Shown here: positions 56,058-64,000 of the stretch, piece after piece
How the letters are laid out: the number at the start of each line of letters is the position of its first letter
How positions within the stretch are numbered: the first letter of the stretch is position 1
Source: an uncultured cyanobacterium
GTDB taxonomy: Bacteria; Cyanobacteriota; Cyanobacteriia; Cyanobacteriales; Geitlerinemataceae
Direction: 5' to 3'
Length of the DNA: 64,000 nt
Assembly (NCBI GenBank): GCA_937899645.1
Contig: CALCCD010000108.1
Span: forward strand, 38,378 to 102,377
Notes under the pieces: generated by a model
The model's input: the letters and a program-made list of their open reading frames with translations, nothing else
Told to the model about the DNA's origin: nothing
Databases searched by the model: none
Translations under genes and position numbers: made by a program

Positions 56058-58049
56058 GTGGTTTCTAAGCGAGCGGTATTGACCATTGAAGGCAATTCGA
56101 GAACGCCAGAAGTGCGAGTTTACTTTGAAGTGACATTCGATCGCATTCCACAATATTCAGGCCGTGGAACGCTGCGATCGAATCCCGAACTTCACGCGCA
56201 GCTCGTCGAGCACTGGGAAAACTACCGCCAGCTCGTCCGCCAAAACAGTCGCTCTTTGATCTATCTCGATGAAGAAGCCACTGAAGAAGGGCTTGGCGAA
56301 GAAGGGCTTAGCGAAGAAGGGTTTGTCGAAGAGGAACTAAAAAAAGCGATCGAAACTGACGACGGTGAAACTTCATGCCGGATTCATAACTCCGAAGTTG
56401 AATACGCTAGGAGAATTTGTAAAGCCGACTGCGATCGCTCTCAAGCAAAATTGCGAAAAACGTTTTTAAACTGGCTAGAAGAATCCCCCGACTGTCGCCT
56501 CTTCAACCGTCAAGCTCGCGACCTCCTGCGCAAGGGCGAAACGTTTCAGTTCATCATTCGCTACAGCGACCCGGAAATCGAGCGCCTGCCCTGGCACGAG
56601 TGGGATTTATTTCGCGATCGCGCCGCCACCGAGCCCGCATTTAGTCCCCTCTCGAGCCAACACAACGAGCCGATCGCGCCCGCCATTCGCGACCGCGTCA
56701 AAATCCTAGTGATTCTCGGCAACTCGGCGGGGATCGACATTCAGAAAGATCGCCAGTTTTTCGAGCGCCTCGAACGAGAAGCCCACGCCGACATTACCTT
56801 CCTCGACGAGCCGACTCCCGAGGCGATCGACGACTCGCTCTGGGAGCGGGGATGGGACATTATTTGCTTTTCCGGCCACAGCAGCAGCGAGGCGGGCGAA
56901 GGCAAAATCTATATCAACTCGAAGGGAGACTACCTGTCGATCGACCACCTGTGGCACGGCCTAAAAAAAGCCCTGAGCAACGGGCTGCGCCTGACGGTCT
57001 TTAACTCCTGCGACGGGCTACAAATCGCCAAGCGCGTCAACGATCGCTCGATTCCCTATGCCATCGTGATGCGCGAGGCGATTACCGATTCGGTAGCCCA
57101 CACTTTCCTCAAGCACTTCCTGCGGAGCTTCGCCGCCGGGCGATCGCTCCAAGCCTCCGTACGCGAGGCGCGAGAAAGACTCGGATTTCTCAGTCGAAAA
57201 GTCCCCTGCCCCGCTTGGCTACCGACGATCGTCCAAACGCCATTCGCCGAAACGCTGTACTGGAAGGACTTATACCAACAGCCCGACGAGACGAGTACTG
57301 CTTCCCATTTCCAAACGGAAGAACGATCGAAAGACGAAGCTGTAGCATCAGACACGAAGGTTCGCTCGCTTACAAAAAAGATCCCACCTTTGAAGGTTGC
57401 GCTCCCGGCTTTGGCGCTCCTGGCGGCTTGCGCAATTCCGACATCGAGCTTTCTCACGGTCGTCGGCGAGTCACTCTCTGAGGGGTTTTTCGATACTGAA
57501 TTAAGCCCTTCAGCCCAGGTTTTCTCCCGTGGTCTCTTCCGGATTGCGACGATTTTAAATCCCTGGAATCCAAACGCACACATGCAGCTCGGGAACGCTC
57601 ACGAAGATATTGACGATATCGATGCTGCGATCCGCTACCTCGATCGAGCCCACGAACTCGGCAGCGGACTTGCCTGCTCTAACCTAGGGAGAATTTACAT
57701 CCGGCAAGATGAGCTTGAAAAAGCGAAAGCGAGACTGAACACTTGCCACCACAGTCTCGTAGACTCCGACATCCACGGCATGAGTCGATACCATAAAAAT
57801 CAGGGTTGGTTGATGTATGAGCTCGGTGACCTGGCTCAAGCTGAAAAGCACCTTCAGGCGTCGCTTAGACGAGAGCAAGAGTATGGTGACGCGAGCTGCT
57901 TAATGGCAAAAGTTTTGGAGTCACGCGACAGAATCCAGCAGGCGCGCAAGCATTGGTCGAATTGCCTTGCCGACACTAAGGACTATCTGACAGAAGTGCG
58001 AGAGTGGCGACGAGAAGCTCGGCAAGCTCTGAGCGAAAGCACGAACTGA
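56058..58049 (+). CDS. CHAT-domain protease-like protein with TM segment and TPRs
   Basis: A 663-residue protein from a GTG start with a GGGG-rich leader. Residues ~1-190 are an N-terminal region with an acidic repeat. The CHAT (caspase-like) domain spans ~210-390; its catalytic dyad is His274 in CFSGHSSSE and Cys318 in VFNSCDG. ILVILGN and WLPTIVQTP frame the fold. A membrane segment, LKVALPALALLAACAIPTSS, lies near 440-465. TPR repeats follow from ~490 (AHMQLGNAHEDIDDIDAAIR; AKVLESRDRIQQARKHWSNC). Related proteins act as proteases in TPR-CHAT effectors. GC falls in the 3' third. The gene is convergent with the next one. Confidence 0.85.
   Translation: MVSKRAVLTIEGNSRTPEVRVYFEVTFDRIPQYSGRGTLRSNPELHAQLVEHWENYRQLVRQNSRSLIYLDEEATEEGLGEEGLSEEGFVEEELKKAIETDDGETSCRIHNSEVEYARRICKADCDRSQAKLRKTFLNWLEESPDCRLFNRQARDLLRKGETFQFIIRYSDPEIERLPWHEWDLFRDRAATEPAFSPLSSQHNEPIAPAIRDRVKILVILGNSAGIDIQKDRQFFERLEREAHADITFLDEPTPEAIDDSLWERGWDIICFSGHSSSEAGEGKIYINSKGDYLSIDHLWHGLKKALSNGLRLTVFNSCDGLQIAKRVNDRSIPYAIVMREAITDSVAHTFLKHFLRSFAAGRSLQASVREARERLGFLSRKVPCPAWLPTIVQTPFAETLYWKDLYQQPDETSTASHFQTEERSKDEAVASDTKVRSLTKKIPPLKVALPALALLAACAIPTSSFLTVVGESLSEGFFDTELSPSAQVFSRGLFRIATILNPWNPNAHMQLGNAHEDIDDIDAAIRYLDRAHELGSGLACSNLGRIYIRQDELEKAKARLNTCHHSLVDSDIHGMSRYHKNQGWLMYELGDLAQAEKHLQASLRREQEYGDASCLMAKVLESRDRIQQARKHWSNCLADTKDYLTEVREWRREARQALSESTN
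56283..56327 (+). repeat. Three 15-base in-frame repeats in the CHAT gene
   Basis: GAAGAAGGGCTTGGC and two near copies encode EEGLG, EEGLS and EEGFV. Copies two and three differ by one and three bases. This suggests recent expansion by slippage in the acidic N-terminal segment. Confidence 0.8.
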
Positions 58050-58137
58050 CGGCAGTTCTTGGGCGATCGCCATTCAATCGCCCCTAGCAGGCGGGCATAG
58101 TAGTGCGCCGCGATCGGAGAACCAATTGGATGCCGCA

Positions 58138-58830
58138 CTATGTCGCCAACGTGTCGAACGTCGGCTGGCAGCTTTGCAGGCGGGCCACGACCTCGTCGAT
58201 CCCAGTTTGATAGAACTCGACGAGGTAAAACGCCGAGATATTAAAGTGCTGCTCCAGTCGCTGCCACGAGTGCCCCGCGATGTGCATTAGAGCCACCTCG
58301 CGGAAAGAAACGTCGAGGTTGCCTCGGTAGTAGCGCCGATCGAGACTCGTGTCGCGCTCGATGTACTCAAAGATCTGGCGTTTTCGATCTGGGCTGAACC
58401 GGGGTGGCAGGCTAGCTTCAGGTTGTAGGGACTGCGATGGGCGCTGCTGGCGCTGCTGCCATCTCTGGTGCGCCTCGGGAATTTCGTGCCGCGATAGCTG
58501 CGTTTGAAACCAGGTCGCAACACAAACAGCGTTTAGATCGCAACGTTCGAGCAGGTGGTTGAGCTTAGCGAGGGTTTGTCGCGTTGCCGTCCGGCAAATC
58601 TCCGCGCGATCGGCTTCTGTCAGCACCGGCAAAGTGGGATAGTCGAACTCCGTGCAAAGCTGCTGCGCGAGGTGTCGAAATGCGGTTCGGCGCTCGCGAC
58701 TGTCGATCGGCAGCGCTTTGACTTGTTGAGCCCAGTAGTTTGCAGTCCCTGTATGCATGATGACGACCCGTTTTTTATGCTTCACCATATCCATCACGAC
58801 GAATTCCGTAGTTTTACGCGGCTTCTTCAT
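58138..58830 (-). CDS. Hypothetical protein with possible C-terminal HTH
   Basis: A 230-residue protein that I do not recognise. The N-terminus is basic (MKKPRKTTEF...VKHKKRVV). Residues ~45-115 are helical with two Cys (CRTATRQTLAKLNHLLERCD). A Gln/Arg-rich linker (RWQQRQQRPSQS) leads to a helical C-terminus, FREVALMHIAGHSWQRLEQH then FNISAFYLVEFYQTGIDEVV, which looks like a helix-turn-helix. A transcription regulator is possible but not shown. It is convergent with the CHAT gene (88-base gap). Internal ATGs at residues 13, 15 and 25 are other possible starts. Confidence 0.6.
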   Translation of the reverse strand: MKKPRKTTEFVVMDMVKHKKRVVIMHTGTANYWAQQVKALPIDSRERRTAFRHLAQQLCTEFDYPTLPVLTEADRAEICRTATRQTLAKLNHLLERCDLNAVCVATWFQTQLSRHEIPEAHQRWQQRQQRPSQSLQPEASLPPRFSPDRKRQIFEYIERDTSLDRRYYRGNLDVSFREVALMHIAGHSWQRLEQHFNISAFYLVEFYQTGIDEVVARLQSCQPTFDTLAT

Positions 58831-59065
58831 AGATGAAGAAGACTCTCTACGGCGACAAAGCCTTGAAAGTCAAGCAGGATAGGGCACACAAAAATATTTG
58901 CGATTTAAATATCCTCTGTAAAACTATGGAGGCGGCTCTCGCAAGGCCGATGTTTTCTCAGTCGTGGCGTCCCTCGATCGCTGGCGAGAGTCCTCGGGTC
59001 GAGCGCGGCGCTCTCCCTTCCCCATACAATTCAGAAAGCAGGGATTTGCAGGCGCAACGCTTGTA

Positions 59066-60295
59066 ATGCGCTATCGGGCAACCGTTCGGAGAAATAGACA
59101 ATTGGCCGCTGAGCTTCCCCACACATCCCCAGATCTGACTCCCGCCGCCGTTCCGGCTCCGCTTCCGGACAACGAAGCGGAGCGCCTGGAGGCGCTGCAA
59201 GCCTACGAAATTCTTGACACCCTGCCAGAGCGAGACTTCGATGACCTAACGGCAATCGCCGCGCAGATCTGCGGCACGTCGATCGCGCTGATTAGCCTCA
59301 TAGATCGCGATCGCCAGTGGTTTAAATCTCGAATCGGCCTTACGCGCGCCGAAACGGTTCGTGAAGAGTCATTTTGCGCCCACGCGATCCTCGAGCCTGA
59401 TGAAGTGATGGTCGTGCCCAACGCTCTAGAAGACGAGCGCTTCAAGCGCAACCCGATCGTTGTCGATGGCCCGAAGGTGCAGTTTTACGCCGGTGCGCCG
59501 CTAGTGACGCCGGACGGCCACGCCCTCGGGGCACTGTGTACCCTCGACAGCAAGCCGCGAACTCTCGACGAGAAACAGCTTGACGCGCTCCAAGCCCTGA
59601 GTCGCCAGGCGATCGGGCAGATGGAGCTGCGCCGCACCAATGCTCAGCTAAAGGAAGAGCAGGCCAAATCCGATCGCCTGCTGCTCAATATCCTGCCCCA
59701 GGCGATCGCCGAGCAGCTCAAGACCGCACCGACTCTAATTGCCGAGCGCTACGACAACGTGGCGATCGTCTTTGCCGATCTGGTGAACTTTACGCGCTTC
59801 TCCAGCGAGGTATCGGCCACGGAGGTCGTATCGCTGCTCAACGAAATCTTCTCCAGCTTCGATCGCCTGACCGATCGCTTCGGCCTCGAGAAGATCAAAA
59901 CCGTCGGCGATGCCTACATGGCGGTCGCAGGCTTACCCGACGCCGTCCCGAATCCTGCCGAGCGGGCGGCCAATCTGGCGCTGGCGATGCAGGTCGAGAT
60001 GGCGCGCATCAACGCCTGCAAGCCCTACGACTTCGACCTGCGGATCGGCATCCACGGCGGCGCGGCGATCGCGGGCGTTATCGGCGAGAAGAAGTTCGTT
60101 TACGACATCTGGGGCGATACGGTAAACACCGCGAGCCGCATGGAAGCAACAGGCATTCCGGGCAAGATTCAGGTGTCGGCGATGGTGTGGGAGCGGCTGC
60201 GCGATCGCTTCGAGTTCGAGGAGCGCGGCGCAATCCCAATCAAAGGTAAGGGCGAGATGCACACGTATTTTTTGCTCGATAGCGTTGCGGAGTGA
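59066..60295 (+). CDS. GAF-domain class III adenylate cyclase
   Basis: A 409-residue cytoplasmic cyclase. A GAF domain spans ~50-200 ([40 protein letters not shown]). A helical linker ([15 protein letters not shown]) leads to the class III catalytic domain. The two metal-binding Asp lie in [14 protein letters not shown] and [12 protein letters not shown]. The substrate-specifying Lys ([11 protein letters not shown]) and Asp ([15 protein letters not shown]) favour ATP over GTP, and the transition-state Asn and Arg are present. It would make cAMP under control of a GAF ligand. ATG 59066 is used; an upstream start at 58964 is possible. Confidence 0.88.
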   Translation: MRYRATVRRNRQLAAELPHTSPDLTPAAVPAPLPDNEAERLEALQAYEILDTLPERDFDDLTAIAAQICGTSIALISLIDRDRQWFKSRIGLTRAETVREESFCAHAILEPDEVMVVPNALEDERFKRNPIVVDGPKVQFYAGAPLVTPDGHALGALCTLDSKPRTLDEKQLDALQALSRQAIGQMELRRTNAQLKEEQAKSDRLLLNILPQAIAEQLKTAPTLIAERYDNVAIVFADLVNFTRFSSEVSATEVVSLLNEIFSSFDRLTDRFGLEKIKTVGDAYMAVAGLPDAVPNPAERAANLALAMQVEMARINACKPYDFDLRIGIHGGAAIAGVIGEKKFVYDIWGDTVNTASRMEATGIPGKIQVSAMVWERLRDRFEFEERGAIPIKGKGEMHTYFLLDSVAE

Positions 60296-60414
60296 ACGGT
60301 AACGCCCGGAGCAACGTCTAAAGAAATCAAGAATAATTCTCATTAAGGCCGGGGAGACGCAATAGCATTGCACTACTCCACTCAAGCCTTGCGACACCGG
60401 CAGGCTTCTCGCGC

Positions 60415-61473
60415 ATGAATATCGAAGCCTCCTACGACTCCTACAAGGAGATGCTGCGAGAGTTTTGCCACAACCAGTGGGTGTCTATGTACTCCGATCG
60501 CGGAGCCACTCGCACCGACTGGCACTCGCCATTTATCGAAGGCTACAACCGCTTCTTCAACCTCAGCTCCGACCTGAAAATCCACAACTGGAATCAGACC
60601 TTCCTCGATAACTTCAAGATCGTGGAGTCCGGTACGGAGCCAACACCGGTGATGCTGATTTTTCTGCTCGAGGGATACCTACAGGCCACTTATCGCGACT
60701 CGACTTACTATCGAGAGATTTCCGTTAAAGCCGGACAAAGCCTACTAATGTTTAGCGGCTTGGGCAAGCGGGGAACTTGGTTCTGTCCGTACGGCGTGAA
60801 AAGCCAAACGGTAGAGGTGGTAATCGAGGGGTCGCGACTGGCGAGCTATCTGGAAGCCGAGCCCAGCCATGCTTCCCTCCAGTTTCAGCGTTTGCTGTGC
60901 GACTATTCCGAAGAGCCCTATTTTCACAGCGGTGTCATCACGCCGGAGATGCAAATGGTGCTGCATCAGTATCTCAATTGCCCTTACTCAGGTGCGATGC
61001 AGCGGATGTATTTGGAGAGCAAGGCGGTGGAGCTGCTGACGCTCAAGCTAGCGCAGATGGTTGAGATGCAGGAAGAGCGGCCATCAAACGGCACCAACCG
61101 CCTGTTAAACGTGGACGATATGGAGCGGGTGCATCAAGCGCGGGAGATCCTGGTGGAGAATATGGCCGATCCGCCGTCGTTGCCGCATTTGGCGGCGCAG
61201 GTTGGCATCGGGGATTACAAGCTGAAGCGCGATTTTCGTAAGGCGTTCGGGACGACGGTGTTTGGCTATTTGCGATCGCACCGGCTGGAGCAAGCGCGGC
61301 AGCTCTTGATGGGTCGGCAGATGAGCGTTTCGGAGGTGGCGGAGTTTGTGGGGTACGGCAGCGTGAGCAAGTTTACGGCGGCGTTTAAGCGTCAGTTTGG
61401 CGTGTTGCCCAGCTCGTGTTTGGGTAAGCGATCGTATTTGCTGGTTGCGGACGGGACGCAGAACGCTGGCTAG
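60415..61473 (+). CDS. AraC-family (PchR-like) transcription regulator
   Basis: A 352-residue regulator. The N-terminal ~240 residues form a ligand-binding domain (LLEGYLQATYRDSTYYREIS). The C-terminal AraC DNA-binding domain has two helix-turn-helix units: SLPHLAAQVGIGDYKLKRDF followed by RKAFGTTVFGYLRSHRLEQA, and MSVSEVAEFVGYGSVSKFTA followed by FKRQFGVLP. The phrase DYKLKRDFRKAFGTTVFGYL is typical of PchR, a siderophore-responsive activator. No siderophore gene is nearby, so its targets are unknown. Confidence 0.87.
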   Translation: MNIEASYDSYKEMLREFCHNQWVSMYSDRGATRTDWHSPFIEGYNRFFNLSSDLKIHNWNQTFLDNFKIVESGTEPTPVMLIFLLEGYLQATYRDSTYYREISVKAGQSLLMFSGLGKRGTWFCPYGVKSQTVEVVIEGSRLASYLEAEPSHASLQFQRLLCDYSEEPYFHSGVITPEMQMVLHQYLNCPYSGAMQRMYLESKAVELLTLKLAQMVEMQEERPSNGTNRLLNVDDMERVHQAREILVENMADPPSLPHLAAQVGIGDYKLKRDFRKAFGTTVFGYLRSHRLEQARQLLMGRQMSVSEVAEFVGYGSVSKFTAAFKRQFGVLPSSCLGKRSYLLVADGTQNAG

Positions 61474-61492
61474 CGATCGCTCTGCGAATTGT

Positions 61493-62248
61493 TTAGAGCG
61501 TGTCGGGATCGATGCCCAGTTCTTGGAGTTTGGCGCGGGCGCGATCGAGTTGGGCGCGAGATTGTTCTGCCTGCTGCTGTGCTTCGTCGCGTTCGGTCTG
61601 CGCTTGTTGCTGGGTCAGAACGGCCTCGTCGCGTTCGGCTTCGGCCTGCTGCCGATCGAGTTTGGCGCGATCGCGCTCTAGCAGACCCGCTTCGGGTTCC
61701 GCGAACCGCTCGCCGTTGGGGTGGAATACCGCCAGCCCGTCGTCGAACAGCTCGAAGCGAATCTCTAGCAGCGGCGACACCCAGGGCAGGGACAGCGCCG
61801 TCACCAGGGTGCAAACTTCATCGGGCTCGTCGCGGACGAATGCCCAAAAGTCTTGGCGCTGCGGGTCGTAGTAGTAGGCTTCGAGGACGCCGTAGTTTTC
61901 GTAGAATTTTTGCTTTTCGGCCATTTCTCGCCGGGTGTTGCTGGGGGAGAGAATCTCGAAGACGATTTGCGGGGCGATGTTGTCTTCTTCCCACTGCTTG
62001 TAGCTGCCGCGATAGCCGGTGGGTCTACCGATCGCGACCATCGCGTCGGGGGCTTGTTGCGGGACGGGCGGGCGATCGACTTGTTGGGGATACCACAGCA
62101 GGTCTCCGGCGACGAAGGCGGTTTTGTCTTTGAGTAGGTAGCGCAGGTTGGTAACGAGGCGGACGATCCATTCGTATTGTTCGGTGTTGTCGGACATGGG
62201 TTGGCCGTCGGAGTCGGGGTAGAGCTGGGAGGTGGCGGCTTGAACCAT
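61493..62248 (-). CDS. Uma2 family protein with C-terminal coiled coil
   Basis: A 251-residue protein. The Uma2 domain (~20-190) has VAGDLLWYPQQVDRPP, PDAMVAIGRP and IVFEILSPSNTRREMAEKQK, all positions of the fold. The last ~65 residues are heptad-like (RDRAKLDRQQAEAERDEAVL; QQQAQTERDEAQQQAEQSRA), i.e. a coiled coil, ending LGIDPDTL. This tail is common in cyanobacterial Uma2 proteins. ATG 62248 is preferred; the upstream frame to 62353 is low-complexity. It is the second of two Uma2 genes in tandem here. Confidence 0.85.
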   Translation of the reverse strand: MVQAATSQLYPDSDGQPMSDNTEQYEWIVRLVTNLRYLLKDKTAFVAGDLLWYPQQVDRPPVPQQAPDAMVAIGRPTGYRGSYKQWEEDNIAPQIVFEILSPSNTRREMAEKQKFYENYGVLEAYYYDPQRQDFWAFVRDEPDEVCTLVTALSLPWVSPLLEIRFELFDDGLAVFHPNGERFAEPEAGLLERDRAKLDRQQAEAERDEAVLTQQQAQTERDEAQQQAEQSRAQLDRARAKLQELGIDPDTL

Positions 62249-62342
62249 GGGTAATGGTGGTTGGTTAGCGGAGGAAAGAGCGGCGCAGGAGGCGGTGGAT
62301 AAAGCGGCGGAAGCGTCGCCAGAGCTTTTGGAGCCAAAGCAA

Positions 62343-63038
62343 TCAGCCGTCATCGGAGGATCGATCCCCGCGATCGGACTCTAAATCGCGCACCCAACGG
62401 CGCAGCTCTCGAATCAAGGCATTCTCGCCCAGTTGCGTCCGTCTCCCCAAAATATCCAAGAGTTTTGTCCGATCTAACACTGGCAGAACGGTCGATCGAT
62501 CCTGGATGCCGTAGCCGTCGGGTTGCAGGACGTAAATCCAGAGCTGTGTGCCGTCGAAACGCCACACTTCGGGGACGCCCAGGCTGGCATAAATCGACAG
62601 GCGATCGAGCGATGGGCTGGTGATGTCGATTTCGATCGCCAGATCCGGCGGCGGGTCGATCGTCAGATCGATGCGCGTTTTTCCGCGTACCCGCGCTTCG
62701 GACTGGATGTAATAGCACTCATCCGGCTCTAGGCCGCGCTTTAAGTCTTCGCGGCTCCAAGTGGTTGAGCCGAGGCTGTAAATTTCAAGTCCGAGTTCTT
62801 CGGTTGTCGCTTCTACCACTCGCCCGAGCAGTCGCTTGTTGGCTTCATGTTCGGGTAGGGGGGTCACGATTTCGAGGCGCTGGCGATCGTAGGTGAGGCG
62901 CTGGCTGGGCTGTTCGGCGAGATCTCGAATCAAGGCTTGATAGGTTGACCAGCTAATGCCGTTCAGCACTATATTTGTGCCCGGGATGGGAATTGTGCCA
63001 ACGTCGTTTGGGTATTCTTTGACTGGGGTGGGTTGCAT
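62343..63038 (-). CDS. Uma2 family (DUF820) nuclease-fold protein
   Basis: A 231-residue Uma2 protein. It begins with SWSTYQALIRDLAEQPSQRL, then LTYDRQRLEIVTPLPEHEAN, ECYYIQSEARVRGKTRIDLT (acidic residue), and DLAIEIDITSPSLDRLSIYA, all matching the family core. Its C-terminal tail is helical and Arg/Asp-rich. The downstream Uma2 gene begins 94 bases after its stop, so the two probably share a transcript. Confidence 0.86.
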   Translation of the reverse strand: MQPTPVKEYPNDVGTIPIPGTNIVLNGISWSTYQALIRDLAEQPSQRLTYDRQRLEIVTPLPEHEANKRLLGRVVEATTEELGLEIYSLGSTTWSREDLKRGLEPDECYYIQSEARVRGKTRIDLTIDPPPDLAIEIDITSPSLDRLSIYASLGVPEVWRFDGTQLWIYVLQPDGYGIQDRSTVLPVLDRTKLLDILGRRTQLGENALIRELRRWVRDLESDRGDRSSDDG

Positions 63039-63063
63039 AGCGGTACTGAATGTGACCGTAAAG

Positions 63064-63900
63064 CTAGCACAAAAAATGACGTAGCCGTACGATTACGCCA
63101 TTGACTTTGTTTAACTCAGCAAGATTCTGCTCGCAGATTTTTGCGAAGTGCGGCTGCTGTAGAGTTTGGGAGAGATTATGAGCATCTTGGAAGTGTTGGC
63201 GGGCGAGCTCGATCTTCCCTAATTTTCTGTACGCATCGCCAAGGTTACTAAGAGAAATCACCTCGCTTTGTCGATATCCAATCTCTTGTGCGATTTTACT
63301 TTGCTGATGGAGTTTCTCTATCGTAAGCTTTATATTTCCTAGCTCTAGATAAGCAATTCCTAAGTTTCCAAGAGAAGCTGCTTCACCCTTGCGATCGCCA
63401 ATCTCATATGCGATTTGATGATGCTGTTGATGCAAGTAAATTGCCTGCTCGTACTTTCCCTGCGCGCAATAAACAAGTCCCAGATTTCCAAGGAAGGTAG
63501 ACTCACCCTGTCGGTCACCGACTTCCCGATGAATTGCTAGTGACTGCTGATACAGTTCAGAAGCACGATCGTACTCTTCCATACTGTAGTAAGCATTTCC
63601 CTGATTACCAATTGATGTGGCTTCACCAGGTCGGTCAAAAATCTCTCGTTTTATCTTTAGTGAATCTTTGTGAAGCTCAATTGCGCGTTCATACTCTTCT
63701 AAATCGTGGTGGGCATTACCTAAATTCCCCAGAGAAGTGGCCTCACCTTGCCGATCCCCAAATCCTTGTGCAATCTCATGATGCTGCTTGTAATAATCAA
63801 TTGCGCGCTTAATATCCCCACGGTTTCTATACACATTTCCCAAATTCCCAAGAGAGGCCGCTTCACCCAATCGATTGCCTAGCTCCTTCTTTATATTCAA
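63064..63900 (-). CDS. TPR-array protein, 5' end uncertain or broken
   Basis: A tetratricopeptide protein of at least 278 residues with six or seven repeats of ~40 residues, consensus GDRxGEAxSLGNLGNxYxxLxEYxxAI. The first possible start in frame is TTG at 63900. The in-frame sequence upstream (GLGDDELAIRFHDRSLNIKK) continues the repeat pattern without a start codon until a stop near 63955. A protein-like stretch in another frame (AFEATDLSKTTYSEVL) occupies the last bases. The gene is therefore probably frameshifted or truncated. Its GC is lower than that of its neighbours. TPR arrays mediate protein contacts; no partner domain is visible. Confidence 0.65.
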   Translation of the reverse strand: MNIKKELGNRLGEAASLGNLGNVYRNRGDIKRAIDYYKQHHEIAQGFGDRQGEATSLGNLGNAHHDLEEYERAIELHKDSLKIKREIFDRPGEATSIGNQGNAYYSMEEYDRASELYQQSLAIHREVGDRQGESTFLGNLGLVYCAQGKYEQAIYLHQQHHQIAYEIGDRKGEAASLGNLGIAYLELGNIKLTIEKLHQQSKIAQEIGYRQSEVISLSNLGDAYRKLGKIELARQHFQDAHNLSQTLQQPHFAKICEQNLAELNKVNGVIVRLRHFLC

Positions 63901-64000
63901 GGATCGATCATGAAATCTAATTGCAAGCTCATCATCTCCTAGACCCTCAGAGGACTTCTGAATAAGTAGTTTTACTTAGGTCGGTCGCCTCAAAAGCAGG

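Overview
The window is a chromosomal segment of a GC-rich cyanobacterium. The octamer GCGATCGC and its core are scattered through nearly every gene, which is the HIP1 signature of cyanobacterial genomes. The gene set also fits: ldpA (circadian redox input), the cyanobacterial FBPase/SBPase, glutamyl-tRNA reductase for tetrapyrroles, Ccs1 for cytochrome c maturation, a lumenal pentapeptide-repeat protein, and DUF1995 and DUF2949 proteins. I do not name a genus.

Layout. 1-8 kb: the 5' part of an R3H/AAA gene, ldpA divergent from uppS, a secreted TPR protein, a small conserved protein, tRNA-Asn with a very strong hairpin beside it, hemA and glpX. 8-16 kb: a TpsB/ShlB outer-membrane porin without a visible partner, two pentapeptide-repeat proteins, a GH25 muramidase with three unexplained C-terminal repeats, DUF1995, a metallophosphoesterase and a GRDP-like protein. 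16-30 kb: an HTH-STAND-TPR ATPase, prfC, DUF2949, a complete polyamine-type ABC operon (potA-potD-potB-potC), PBP2, ccs1 and a lone sugar-type ABC permease. 30-38.5 kb: an accessory island with two Uma2 nuclease-fold genes, a DUF4160-DUF2442 pair, a 1559-residue nSTAND-WD40 protein whose propeller half has clearly lower GC, and a P-loop ATPase. 38.5-43 kb: a PEP-CTERM protein and a large secreted LTD/endonuclease/RTX protein. 43-47.5 kb: a metal-type P-ATPase with HMA2 and DUF5132 partners. 48-56 kb: speA, doxX, a phosphodiester glycosidase, a coupled radical-SAM/methyltransferase-like pair and pdxJ. 56-64 kb: a CHAT-TM-TPR protein behind three perfect 14-bp tandem repeats, an unrecognised protein, a GAF-adenylate cyclase, a PchR-like AraC regulator, two more Uma2 genes and a TPR gene whose 5' end looks broken.

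The most interesting parts are the 30-38.5 kb island (ATPase, Uma2, nSTAND-WD40, with a toxin-antitoxin-like pair overlapping its 3' end) and the CHAT locus. Both have the architecture of signal-sensing or self-destruct/defence proteins, but nothing here proves function. Non-coding structure includes three convincing minus-strand intrinsic terminators, a 25-bp perfect hairpin, two copies of a ~120-bp dispersed element (one ending inside the prfC stop codon), and inverted repeats of a TAGGGGCGCA family. I saw no CRISPR array, rRNA, transposase or integrase gene.
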